Source: Prorocentrum cordatum
Lineage: Eukaryota; Sar; Dinophyceae; Prorocentrales; Prorocentraceae
Length of the DNA stretch: 64,000 bases
NCBI GenBank assembly: GCA_963575745.1
Contig: CAUYUJ010004969.1
Coordinates: 92,912 to 156,911, forward strand
Reading direction: 5' to 3'
Below are positions 21,776-31,640 of the stretch, in pieces. Both the position numbers and the translations under genes were made by a program. Within the stretch, counting starts at the first letter, position 1. Every line of letters starts with the position of its first letter. The notes under the pieces are model-generated. The model saw nothing but the letters and a program-made list of their open reading frames with translations. It made no database searches and was not told the DNA's origin.

Positions 21776-22970
21776 ATGTCTGGAAGTTCTTCTAGCGAAG
21801 TGCAGAAGCCTGCGTTCGACAAGGGCAAAGGTGACCCTATGCGAGCGCTCCGCGAACGGCAGGCCGCCGTCAGAGCCGCCCCCAGTCCTGAAAGCAGAGC
21901 ACGTGCAGAGGCGGCGACTCAGATGGACGAATCGGGCGGGGGCTCCTTGGCTGGTCAGTTCCAGCCCGCCCCTGCTTTCCCAGGTTTGGCAAGCGGAGCA
22001 GGGAGCGCAGAGCCGAGCTTGGCTCCTGGGACCGGCCCTGCGGGTGGCAGTCCCAGCGCATGCGAAGGCCCCGCGGGTGGCGCGCATGCGGCTCCCAAGG
22101 CCGGCCCTCCGGGTGGCAGTCTTGGTGGTGCACTTGGGACTGGCCCCTTGGATGGCAGTCCCGGGCCGGGCGCGGGTTTTGCCCCCCCCGGCGCGGGCGC
22201 GGGTTTCGCCCCCCCGCCGGAACCTGCGCTTCCAGTCATGCCGGAGGACAGTTCGCCAGGAGAGAAGGCAATCATGAATTCGCAGATGACCACTTCTGCA
22301 CAGGCATTGCACACACAGATCTCTGCCGAGACCAAGCTGTCGATCTCAGAGGCAGTCGACCCTCTCCGGGACGAAATGGCTGAGCTTCGTGGTCGCATGG
22401 CATCTCTTGAAGTTTCTGCGGGAGGCGGCTCTGGCAAGCGCCAGCTTACTTTACTCAATGCTTTGGACATTTCCAACCGCCAGGTCTCGTTCATCGGCTT
22501 CGATTCGGAGATTCTACAGAACCGGAAAGATTCTATTGAGAGGTTCGCCGCGTCGTTGTCCAACGTGCCTTCTGGGAATGTTGGTCACTTTTTCACAGGC
22601 CCGAAAACGAACCAGAAAGGTTACGAGGGTTTCTTTCCTCGAGTTCTCCACCTCGCACGACGCTTCGATCTTCCTCAACGCTGCGAAGGGCCAGCGCTTC
22701 ACTTTCGAGGGGGAAACCATCCCGATTAAGCCCGCGAAGTCGAAGGTGGATCTCGCCAGAGATTGGGCCCTCCGCAAGGCCGCAGAGCTCGCGAAGGCGC
22801 ATTCCGGCAAGGACGCGAAGATCGAGGCGCAGGAGAGGCCCGCCACGGTCGACGGTGTCGCGGTGTTTGAGCAGGGAGCTGGCGACCTGGGGGGTCTCTA
22901 TTTAAGGGTGATTTCTCCCCCCTGGAACTCCCTTGGGAGTCGGGGGGTCTGCTTCGCCCAGTGCTTTTGA
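21776..22970 (+). pseudogene. LINE A ORF1 protein (RRM-like), frameshifted
   Basis: The ATG at 21,776 starts MSGSSSSEVQKPAFDKGKGD. It is followed by a Pro/Gly/Ala-rich low-complexity region (residues ~60-165), a short coiled-coil-like stretch (EAVDPLRDEMAELRGRMASL) and a globular segment containing QVSFIGFDSE. Near 22,618 the frame shifts, and the protein continues with RVSFLEFSTSHDASIFLNAA and FEGETIPIKPAKSKVDLARD. The VSFIGF/RVSFLEF pair resembles RNP2/RNP1 strands of an RRM, as in ORF1 RNA-binding proteins of LINEs. A related copy is seen at 33.9-34.4 kb (TFVSGPRNNQQ), which confirms the frame on both sides of the shift. The RRM assignment is an inference. Confidence 0.75.
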
Positions 22971-23029
22971 TTTACTGGCACTGCGCACCGCCCACGGCCA
23001 GGCCGTTCGTGAGCGGACCCTGGGTTTGA

Positions 23030-23855
23030 AACGGCGGTTACGGCGTCCAGGACCTCGTTCGTGCGAAAGTTTCTTGAGTGCGGCTGCGCCTTTCTTCTCC
23101 TCCTTCTGCCCCCCTGCCTCCTGCTCCTGCCCCTTCTTTGCCCCCCCCCTCCAGTCCGAGGCAATCGCGTTTGAATGAACTTTTATTGATACTCAGAGTC
23201 TTGATTTTTCGCCTCAAGACGAGGAGCTGCGCGAATCCAGTGCCGCATCGTCTTTCGATGTGTGGCACCTCACCATTGTTCATGTGAGCATTCGAAGTTT
23301 TATATCTTCGGCAGCAGAGTTAGAAACACGCATTTCCTTATTTCCCTATCCTCCCTCGCTCGTCTTCCTCAACGGATTTCGAGGCGGCATAGCTGTTTTT
23401 TGCGCTTTTGTTAGTGTCTTCAGTCGCTCGTCTCGCCCCGAAGTCCACAGAGGCAGAGCGAGCGTGGATCATTGGTGATTTAAACGCCCATCACAAGAAT
23501 GGCTTCGTCATTCCCACTCTGCGACACCCGAAGGACGAGCCATGAAAAAATGGTGCGAAGACCATGGCTTCCAGCAGATTGTTCGGTCGCCAACGCGGTC
23601 GGCTAATGCACTTGATCTTGCGATCACAGATTTGCCCGACGTAGCAGCTGAAGTTTTAAGTGAGATCGCTGATCATCGCCCGCTTCTGTCGTCGCCCCCT
23701 CTCCCTCCTCTCTCGTTTGCCTTCTCATCCCGACGTTTGTGGCATTACAACAATGCGAATTGGCATAGCTTCCGGCACCAGCTGGCATCATGCAGCTAGC
23801 AACACTTGTCTTCGCTCAGTGCCGATGGCGCGGTCGAATGTTTAAGCAACTTACT
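23030..23855 (+). pseudogene. LINE A endonuclease (EEP-type) domain, deleted
   Basis: N-terminal ORF2 endonuclease. Recognisable segments are SSFDVWHLTIVHVSIRSF, GFRGGIAVF, WLRHSHSATPEGRAMKKW, LDLAITDLPD and VLSEIADHRP (the conserved SDH-like end of EEP nucleases). Compared with element B, about 75 bp are deleted after VFLN, which removes the ETW segment with the metal-binding Glu. A further stretch is deleted just before the GDLN motif. There is an in-frame stop near 23,176. It cannot be active. Confidence 0.8.
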
Positions 23856-23896
23856 TTTTTTGGTTTGTTGATGGGTTTTTTTTTATTTTTTGTTTA

Positions 23897-24457
23897 CACG
23901 CCTCGGCACAGCGCCACCTCTCACCACAAGTGAAACAACGAGAGAACGGGGACCGGATAAAAAGTAGAATCGATCGAGTTCCGATGCGCTCACGAGGGAG
24001 CCCGGGGGGGAAAGAGAGAAAGGAGGGGGGGAGGGAGGGGGGGGGCGAGGGGGAGCGGGAGGGGAAGGAAGAAGCAGAGCAGGCACGCAGAGAGGGAGGA
24101 GCGAGGAGGAGAAGGAGCGGGAAAGCGCCGGACGCGCCAGGCGAGAAAGTAGCGCCAGCGGACCGAGCACCGCTCAGGAGCCGCACAGGGGGGAGGAGAC
24201 AAAGAGAGGAGGGAGGCGGCGAACGACAGCAACGACAGCAGCACGCAGGAAGAGAGGGAGGAAGCAGGGAGGGAGGGAGGGGAGAGGGGGGGAGATGGGG
24301 GGGAGAGGGAGGGAGGAGGGGAAGGAGGGGGGGCAGAAGAGAAATAAACGGCCAGATCTTATAGATGCAAAGTTCCGTTTTGTCACGCAGAGCACGGCTG
24401 GGCTCCCAGCGTCGGCTGGCTTTGAAAAAGCATAGGAAACTACGCAACGAATGCGAC
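23897..24457 (-). other. LINE B 3' UTR (pyrimidine-rich)
   Basis: Read on the minus strand, this is a long C/T-rich 3' UTR with a conserved non-repetitive core (GCTCCTGAGCGGTGCTCGGT then TCGCCTGGCGCGTCCGG). The same core is found in A (28.79-28.84 kb), in the duplicated remnants and, more weakly, elsewhere. The length of the C/T tracts varies between copies. Confidence 0.75.
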
Positions 24458-25318
24458 TTAACAAGGCGGGCGCCAGCCCCTGCGAGACAAAACGGCATCA
24501 AGAAGGGCAAGGACAGAATCTGCTGCATGAGCTAAGCCTGGTGTGCGACATTCGATGTAGCTCAAACTATGGCTCTTGAAAAGGTGCACGAGTTCACTGT
24601 CTGCATGAAACCGCCGGGCGCGAAGAAGAATGAGAACTTCCCATCCACATTCGCACGCGCACTCGTGCACAGCATCTCTCATGAGCAGTTTCGTGTCAAA
24701 CAAAATCCCTAGGCTTTTAAACGACTCTCCATAGGGTCTGGTCTTTGACAAGACGTGAAAACTCTCTTTGGACGCATCAGAAGACACGCCATTCGCATGA
24801 CCCCATGAGTGCAAGCTATCTCGGCACAGCCTTAAGGCGCGCAGGATCTCGCCCATCGTGGCAGAGGGCTCAAATTCTTTAAAAGCGTTCAAATCGTCTG
24901 CGAAAACAATATCAATAAAATCATGCTCAACAATGGCCCGGTGCGAATCGCCAAAGTGCAGATTCCACAGAGGAGGCCCAAAGACAGTGCCCTGGTAAGC
25001 CATGTCTTTCATCACCACCGGATCCGAAAGCTCGCCCTGCACTACGACAGCACCCATGCGTTCCCTGAGCCAGCTTTTCAAAACATTGCGCATGTTCGGG
25101 TGCATCTTGGCCGCCTGCAGTTTAGACAGAAGACGCTCCGCGGATACTTTGTCAAAGGCACCCGACACATCTGAACTATACAATGCTATCAAGCGGCCTC
25201 GGCTCATGCCAAGCAACCACGATAACACAAAGAATAAAACGGCGTCACGTGCCCCGCGACCAACCGAATAGGCAAATTGATTCGGCCCAAAGACATCTAA
25301 CTCGAGCAACCGTGGCAC
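24458..25318 (-). pseudogene. LINE B reverse transcriptase core (286 codons)
   Basis: The open frame contains FGPNQFAYSVGRGARD, motif A YSSDVSGAFDKV (Asp at residue 50), the motif B region QGTVFGPPLWNLHFGD (residues 109-124) and motif C FADDLNAF (residues 139-146, both Asp present). It continues with HSWGHANGVS, SFKSLGILFDTKLLM and ARRFHADSELVHLFKSH. All polymerase signature residues are intact, so this is the best-preserved RT in the window. It is still part of a frameshifted ORF2 and probably inactive. It would copy RNA to cDNA at a nicked target. Confidence 0.92.
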
Positions 25319-25319
25319 G

Positions 25320-25850
25320 AAGAAAACACTTTAGAACGCGTTCTACAACTTTAGATATTTGAGATGGGAGCTGCAATCCCCTATAGTTTTCAGGATCGCT
25401 CACACTGCGGCGCTTAAATAGAGGATGAATCCAGTGCATACACCACGATTCCGGCCCTCGGCCCTCTGATAAAATTAGCCGGCAAACGATGGCCACAAGG
25501 AGTGCAAGCTCGCCGGCACACTTCTTTAAAACACACGCTGGAACAAGATCCGGCCCAGAAAAGCTCTCAGGATCTAGCCTGCACCATTCTTTTTTCACCA
25601 GACGCGTGCGCACAGGCAAGATACCGACATCTTTCGAACCAGATGCCGGAGGTAGCTCTGAAAACCGATTTTGCACAAGAGCTGGCACTGACCACTTGCT
25701 AGAGAGAGTAGCTGCAAATAAATTTGCTTTACTCTTAGGCCCCGAGGCCCAAGTTCCATCAGAACGTCTCAAAGATGGGCACGGACTCTTGGACGCATTT
25801 CCCAACAAGGATTGCGACAAACGCCACCACAATTTTGATCCTCGTGTCAA
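25320..25850 (-). pseudogene. LINE B linker and RT N-terminal part
   Basis: The frame reads LDPESFSGPDLVPACVLKKC, CMHWIHPLFKRRSVSDPENY and RGLQLPSQISKVVERVL, the RT0/RT1 region of non-LTR RTs. It matches LDSATGPDLVPARVL and HWIFPLHKRRALSDPGDY of element F. A frameshift at about 25,325 joins it to the RT core. Confidence 0.85.
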
Positions 25851-26288
25851 GGACCGCAGGCGCGCACGAGTCCGAACTGTATATCAGGTAAAGGTATCAA
25901 TTAGGCCGTCACTACAGCGACGCATAGCAAAAGGAAAAGCGTCGCTACCTGCTGCCTTGCTTTTTTCTTCAACTAAACGGACACACTGCGAGTCGAGCAA
26001 AGGATGCGAGCTACAGAAAACATGCGAGTGCGCATAAGGAATGAAACGAGACATTAAATTCAATAGTAAGCTGCTTATAAATTCGACCGCACTATCGGCA
26101 CTGAGCGAAGACAAGCGTTGCCAACTACATGATGCCAGCTGGTGCCGGAAGCGATGCCAATTCGCACTGTTGCAATGCCACAAACGTCGGGATGAGAACG
26201 CAAACGAGAGAGGAGGGAGAGGGAGCGACAACAGAACCGGGCGATGATCAGCGATCTCACTTAGAACTTTAACTACTACGTCCGGCAA
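25850..26288 (-). pseudogene. LINE B endonuclease end and linker
   Basis: Continues the ORF2 frame after a shift: VVKVLSEIADHRPVLLSLPL (catalytic His region of EEP nucleases), then RLWHCNSANWHRFRHQLASC and a segment ending CVRLVEEKSKAAGS. These align with element F (VSEIADHRG, RDVWHYGQADWSQ, CVRLVEDKRRASG). Another shift follows near 25,884. Confidence 0.8.
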
Positions 26289-27235
26289 ATCTGTGATCGC
26301 AAGTCAAGTAAATTAGCCAACCGCGTTGGCGACCGAACAATCTGCTGGGAGCCATGGTCTTCGCGCCACTTTTTCACGGCTCGTCCTTCGGGTGTCACAG
26401 AATGGGAATGACGAAGCCATTCGTTGTGATGCACGTTTAAATCACCAACTATTACTGTGTTCACGTGAGAAACCTGCAAAGAATGCCATTCTTCAGCAAA
26501 AGACTCAATCGAGCGAACCTCTCCGCACCGAGGGGGCCGGCACCAACAGCAGAATAACAAGGGGCCTAAATCAGCATGCACTGCGATCCACACTCGCTCT
26601 GCCTCTGTGGATTTCAGGGCGAGACAAGCGAATGAATACACTGACAAAAACGCAAAAACAGCTATACCGCCTCGAAATCCGTTCCTGCCACGTCTCGCAA
26701 TCAAAGTGCATCCAGTTAGATGCGGACTCAAATCTGCCTGATCAAGCCATGTTTCGTTGAGGAAGACGAACGAGGGAGGAGAGGGAAATAAGAAAGCACG
26801 TGCTTCTAGCTCTGCTGCCGAAGATATAAAACCTTGAATGTCCACATGAAAAATGGCGAGGTGACACACATCGAAAGACGATGCGGAACTGGATTCACGC
26901 GGCCCCTCGTCTGGAGGCGAAAAAAATGACTCTGCGTACCAATCAAAAAATACATCCAAACGCGATTGCCTCGGACTGGAGGGGGGAGGCAAAGAAGGAG
27001 CAGGAGCAGGAGGCAGGGAGGCAGAAGGAAGAACAAAAGGGCGCAGCCACGCTCTACGCAAGAAGCTCTCACATGAACGAGGCCCTCGACGACGTAACCG
27101 CCGTTTCAAACCCGGGGCCCGCTCACAAACGGCTTGGCCGTGGGCGGTGCGCAGTGCCAGTAAATCAAAAGCACTGGGCGAAGCAGACCCCCCGACTCCC
27201 TAAGGGAGTTTCAGGCGGGAGAAATCACCCTTAAA
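26276..27235 (-). pseudogene. LINE B endonuclease (EEP) domain
   Basis: The minus-strand frame reads DVCHLAIFHVDIQGFISSAA, FVFLNETWLDQADL, GGIAVF, NTVIVGDLNVHHNEWLRHSH and TPEGRAVKKW. The NETW Glu and the GDLN motif that characterise AP-endonuclease-like LINE nucleases are present. A frameshift near 26,285 separates this from the ADHRP end of the domain in the next frame, so the protein is broken. The N-terminal ~50 residues are low complexity (PPAPAPSLPPPSSP). Confidence 0.85.
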
Positions 27236-27240
27236 AAGAT

Positions 27241-28560
27241 GAGCGATCCTGAAACTCTAGGGGATCGCAGCTGACATTTCAAATATCTAAAGTTGTAGAA
27301 CGTGTTTAAAGTGCTTTCTTCGTGCAACGGCTGCTCGAGTTAGATGTCTTTGGACCGAATCAATTTGCCTATTCGGCTGGTCGCGGGGCACGCGACGCCG
27401 TCTTATTCTTTGTGTCATCGTGGTTGCTTGGCATGAGCCGAGGCCGCTTGATAGCATTCTATAGTTCAGATGTGTCGTGCGCCGTCGACAAAGTATCCGC
27501 GGACCGTCTTCTGTCTAAACTGCAGGCGGCCAAGGTGCACCCGAACATACGCAATGTTCTGAAAAGCTGGCTCAGGGAACGCACGGGTGCTGTCGTAGTG
27601 CAGGGCGAGCTTTCGGATGCGGTGGTGGTGACAGATATGGCTTGCCAGGGCACTGTCTTTGGGCCTCCTCTTTGGAATCTGCACTTTGGCGATTCGCACC
27701 GGGCCATTGTTGAGCGTGATTTTATGGATATCGCTTTCGCAAACGATTTGAACGCTTTTAAAGAATTTGAGCCCTCTGCCACGATGGACGAGATCCTGCA
27801 CGCATTAAGGCTGTGCCGAGATAGCTTGCACTCATGGGGTCATGCGAATGGCGTGTCTTTTGATGCGTCCAAAGAGAGTTTTCACGTCTTGTCAAAGACC
27901 AGACCCTATGGAGAGTCGTTTAAAAGTCTAGGGATACTGTTGGACACGGAACTGCTCATGAGAGATGCGGTGCCAAGTGCGCTTGCGAACGTGGACGGAA
28001 AATGCTCACTCTTCTTCGCATCCGGCGGTTTCATACAGACAGTGAACTCGTGCACCTTTTCAAGAGTCATATTTTGAGCTACATCAAATATCGCACACCA
28101 GGCTTAGCTCATGCACCAGATTCTGTCCTTGCCCCTCTTGATGTCCTTTTGTCTCGCTTCCTTGCCATGCTCTCTCTGTCCAGTCTTGATGCAATGTTTC
28201 GCTAGCCCCTTTACAAGTGCGACGTGAAATTGCGATGTTGGGGGTGATTCACCGGACTGCTCTTAGACAACGGCCACGGCAGTTTGAACAGATTTTCCGG
28301 GTCGACTCTCTCCAGGCCTCCTCCCAGGGCCCCTAGACGGCACGCACGGCACTTGATCGATATATGTCCGTTGAGAGCTCCTGACTTCTTAGTGCGTTCT
28401 TACATTGGCGGTATGAAAATGCACAATATACTGCCTGACCCTGCGATTGCCGCCACTAGTGCGAAGCAGTTCCAGCGGTTGTTGCCGGAGGGAAGCCCAC
28501 GCCCTCATCCTCTCGGAGGATGCAGGGACTGGCGCCCGCCGCGTTGAGTCGCAGTCGTCG
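27241..28560 (+). pseudogene. LINE A reverse transcriptase, catalytic Asp lost
   Basis: The frame reads LELDVFGPNQFAYSAGRGAR, SDVSCAVDKVSADRLL, QGTVFGPPLWNLHFGD and AFANDLNAFKEF. The universally conserved FADD is FAND: the first Asp of motif C is Asn, and motif A has Cys and Val for the Gly and Phe of element B. After 28,077 the frame breaks, and C-terminal sequence (FKSHILSYIKYRTPGLAHA, LPDPAIAATSAKQFQRLL, GGCRDW) continues in other frames to about 28,560. It is about 90% identical to B over the core by eye and is catalytically dead. Confidence 0.9.
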
Positions 28561-28960
28561 CTTAGTTTCCTGCGCTTCTAAGGCCAGCCGACGCCCGGAG
28601 CCCAGCCGTGTTCTGCGTGAAGAAACGGAACTTTACATCTACAAGATCTGGCCATTCTTTCTCTTCTGCCCTCCCTCCTTCCCCCCCCCCCTCCCCCCCC
28701 CTCTCCCCCTCCTTCCTCCCTCTCTTCCTGCGATGCAGTTGCCGTTCGCCGCCTCCCTCCTCTCTTTGTCTCCTCCCTGTCCGGCTCCTGAGCGGTGCTC
28801 GGTCCGCTGGCGTTATTTTCTCGCCTGGCGCGCCCAGCGCTTTCCCGCTCCTTCTCCTCCTCGCCCCTCCCTCTCTGCGTGCCTGCTCTGCTTCCTCCTT
28901 CTCCTCCCGCCCCTTCTCCCCCCCCCCCTCCCTCTCCCCTCCCTCCTTCTTTCCGTGAGA
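28560..28960 (+). other. LINE A 3' UTR, truncated
   Basis: Matches the B 3' UTR in order: the CATCTACAAGATCTGGCCATT block, C/T tracts, then the GAGCGGTGCTCGGTCC core. It stops at about 28,960, where a 40-bp minisatellite begins, so the A-tail is missing. Confidence 0.75.
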
Positions 28961-28979
28961 ACTCTTACAGAATCCTAAT

Positions 28980-29745
28980 GGTCTAGCTCAGACCAATAGG
29001 AATTCAGAGGGAATGTTAGAATCTGGTTCATAGCTATAAGAACCCCTCGGGAATGCTAGGGATCTGGCTCGGATCCCCGGGAATCCCTAGGGAATGCTAG
29101 AATCTGGCTCAGATTCCCAGGAGTCCCGAAGAATTTCTAGTAATCCTCAGGGTCTGGCTCAGATCCTCAGGCATCCTTTCGGGGTGCTAGGGTCTGGCTC
29201 AGATCCCCAAGGACCCTTTGGGAATGCTAGGGGTCTGGCTCAGGTCCCCAGGAACCCCCCAGGGGCTAGGATCTTGCTCAGATTCCGAAGGTTCTTTTTT
29301 ATTCAGAATCCCAGAGATTTGGCTCAGATCTTTAGAAACCCGTACGGAATGCTAGGAACTTGGCTCAGATCCATAGACATTCTTTCGGGCTGCTGGGATC
29401 TGGGCCAGATCCATTGGAAGCCCTAGGGGATGCGAGGGATCTGGTTCATATCCATAAGAATCCCTAGGGAATTTTAAGGATCTGGCTCAGAACCCTAGGA
29501 ATCCCAAGGGAATGCTAGGGATCTGGCTCAGATCCGTGGGAATTCTTTCGGAATCGTCAGGGTCTGGCTCACATCCCTAGGAGTCCACAGGGACTGCGAG
29601 TGGCTGCTAGAATCTGGCTCAGACCCCTAGGAATGACACCCTAGGGAATGCTAGGTCTGGCTCAGATCCCCAAGAACCCTTTGGAGAGGCTAGGATCTGG
29701 TTCAGATCCCTCGGAATTCCTAGGACCTGGTTCAGAACATCCCCT
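28980..29745 (+). repeat. ~40-bp minisatellite (ATCTGGCTCAGATCC)
   Basis: About 17 degenerate units built on GGGAATGCTAGGRATCTGGC then TCAGATCCCYAGGAA. Landmark starts at 29,063, 29,103, 29,153, 29,193, 29,234, 29,359, 29,399, 29,440, 29,480, 29,522 and 29,562 give a period close to 40-42 bp. Non-coding. Confidence 0.9.
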
Positions 29746-29789
29746 AGCATCCCTAGCATCCCCTCATTATCACTGGGTTCTAGTTCTGC

Positions 29790-30125
29790 TATTCCTTTAA
29801 ATCTAGATTTAAATCATCCAACGCCGGGTACGTCCATTCACTACATACATTCATTTAAATCTAGATTAAAATGATTTCCATACGCCCCCTTTCCATCTTC
29901 ATCATTGAAATCTAGATTTAAATGATTTCACACACGTCATCTATCTAAATCATTTAAATCTACATTTGAATGATTTCCCTAGACCTGACCTACCTTCACC
30001 ATTCAAATCTAGATTTAAATGATTCGCATTCACCGCATCTACCTGTCATCATTTAAATCTAGATTGACATGATTCCCATACACATCCACTGCCAGATCAT
30101 GTAAATCTAGACTCAAATCATTTCA
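29790..30125. repeat. 48-58-bp minisatellite with palindromic core
   Basis: Seven units, each holding a version of the palindrome ATTTAAATCTAGATTTAAAT. The TCTAGA centres lie at 29,802, 29,860, 29,911, 29,959 (TCTACA), 30,008, 30,058 and 30,106. The palindrome is the conserved part and the ~25 bp between the cores is variable. Confidence 0.9.
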
Positions 30126-30174
30126 CTGGACTCACGCGTCGCCAATGCTCTCGAACAACGCGAATTTTACCATC

Positions 30175-30380
30175 AGCGAGGATAGGGAGGACGAGGAGGA
30201 GCAGGAGGAGAAGCAAGAGGGGGAGAAGGAGGAGGCGGAAACGGACACGGAACCGGAGACGGAGGCCGCGGCGGAGGCGGAAGCGGAGGCGGAAGCGGAG
30301 GCGGAAGCGGAGGCGAAAGCGGAAGCGGAAACGGAAGCGAAACGGACGCGGACGCGGACGCGGAGGCGGAGGTGGAGTGG
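30175..30380 (+). repeat. GGAGGC/GAAGCG purine-rich repeat
   Basis: GGAG and GCGGAGGCGGAAGCG hexamer repeats; the Glu/Ala-rich frame is an artefact. Confidence 0.9.
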
Positions 30381-30430
30381 CCATAATTTGTTTTGTGAAT
30401 TTCTAATTTACATGATAATTTCTCAATTTG

Positions 30431-30625
30431 TTATGGAGTGTATGCAGATGCGCATTTCCAGGCGCACTCTCTCTGGAATCGAGCAATGTTAAGCGTAGAT
30501 GGATCACTCGGATCGCTTTGGCCTCCAATTGTCTCGATAAACAAAACATTATCACCTGAAACATCAATTCGCTTTGAAAAAGCATATGCCTTTTTGACAA
30601 TTGTTGCACTTATCGCAATATGCAA
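30431..30625 (-). other. Possible coding fragment, unrecognised
   Basis: A minus-strand open frame of 64 codons reads TIVKKAYAFSKRIDVSGDNV then LFIETIGGQSDPSDPSTL. The composition is protein-like, but the opposite strand is also open and no family is recognised. It may be an old exon or chance. Confidence 0.25.
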
Positions 30626-30759
30626 CTAATATAATCATCTTCTGATATTATGATTGTGCAAATGGCTTCGCCCATGCATTTTCTTTCTATCCTGCAAACT
30701 TAATTGTTTGATGTCATTTTCTGTCTTCTCACTTTCTTGGCACGGTATGGGCTCTTTAC

Positions 30760-31066
30760 ATGCTTCGAATGGACGACGCTTCGGACCTCGTTTTTTTTCG
30801 GACTATTAAGCAAGAGGGCATAGATAAGATTCGACGGCCAGCGGGAAAGAGTCGCCGAAACTTTATCGATATAACCGACGAGTGCGCGCTCGGATCAACT
30901 TGGTTTCCAAGCATCATCGAACTCCATACATCTTGGTCAAGTTATTTAGAGCGCTGTCACGCAAAAGACAATGTGACCGATTTCAACGAGCCTGTATTCG
31001 GCAAGTATCTTTCGAAGAATATTTTGAACATTTCGGACGGGATTATTCGGGCGCCTTGGGCGTGTT
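30760..31066 (+). other. Open frame cut by LINE F insertion, unrecognised
   Basis: The frame from ATG 30,760 reads DDASDLVFFRTIKQEGIDKI, NFIDITDECALGSTWFPSII and LERCHAKDNVTDFNEPVFGK, ending where the LINE F A-tail (T-run on the plus strand) begins. It has 100 or more codons without repeats and a balanced composition, so it may be part of a real gene disrupted by the LINE. No domain is recognised. A second overlapping frame (30,882) is also open, which lowers confidence. Confidence 0.35.
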
Positions 31067-31640
31067 TTTTTTTCTATGTATCTCGTACCAGCAGATGAAT
31101 CTCACCACATGCTCAAGTAAGTGAAGGCAGCACGGCTACGACTGTCAAAAAGAGAAACACAAAGCAGAGGAAGGAGGAGGGAAAGGAGAGGAGCAAGAGG
31201 GGAGGAAAAGAGGAGGGAGAGGAGGGGCAGCAGCAGACGACGGACGACAGGGGGGGAAGGAAGGGAGAGGGAGCGAGAGGGGAGGGCCGAGCCCCGAAAA
31301 GGCAACGCGCGACGCGCGCACCCTGCGCTCCACGCAGCGCGGCCGGGGGGGGGGAGAAGGAGAAGAGGGGGAGGGACACGAAGACGGACGAACAAAAGGC
31401 GACGGCGGGACACGGCGGCAGCAGACGACGATGGAGGAGAGGAGGGGGGAGGGGAAGGGGAGAGGAGAAGAGGGAAGACGAGAGAAAGGAAGAGCTAACC
31501 ACGCCAATCCCGGCACCCACGGAGCGGGCGCGAAGCCAGCGGGAGGCAAAGAGAAAACGAAACCGGCCAGTCGTCAAAAAGGCGTGCACGAGCACGCACG
31601 AAATTTTGAAGGCGAGATTGAAATACGCTGACACCACGAG
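31066..31640 (-). other. LINE F 3' UTR and A-tail
   Basis: C/T-rich on the element's sense strand. It ends in CTGGTACGAGATACATAG followed by nine A residues at 31,066-31,076, comparable with the ends of B, E and the duplicated remnants. Confidence 0.75.

Larger units (their letters stand above)
23856..27240 (-). mobile_element. LINE B, 5'-truncated insertion in LINE A
   Basis: Minus-strand element of about 3.4 kb. Its 5' end (about 27,234) corresponds to the last part of the ORF1 region of A (TTAAGGGTGATTTCTCCC), so ORF1 is missing. It then runs through the endonuclease, linker, RT and pyrimidine-rich 3' UTR to an A-rich tail (T-rich on the plus strand, 23,856-23,896). 5' truncation plus an A-rich 3' tail is typical of target-primed reverse transcription. 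No clear target-site duplication was found. Confidence 0.85.
21602..28960 (+). mobile_element. LINE A (non-LTR retrotransposon), interrupted
   Basis: Plus-strand element in two parts: 21,602-23,855 (5' UTR, ORF1, endonuclease) and 27,241-28,960 (RT and 3' UTR). The antisense LINE B lies between them. Relative to B, element A also lacks about 640 bp at the insertion point. The element is decayed, with an ORF1 frameshift, two endonuclease deletions and a mutated RT active site. Confidence 0.8.

Noticed and set aside
28980-30125. Regularly spaced repeats resembling a CRISPR array
   Set aside because: Units are degenerate, spacers are not unique, there are no cas genes and the genome is eukaryotic; these are minisatellites.
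30500-30511. TGGATCACTCGG resembles the 5' part of 5.8S rRNA
   Set aside because: Only 12 bases match. The conserved GATGAAGAACGCAG region does not follow and there are no rRNA flanks.
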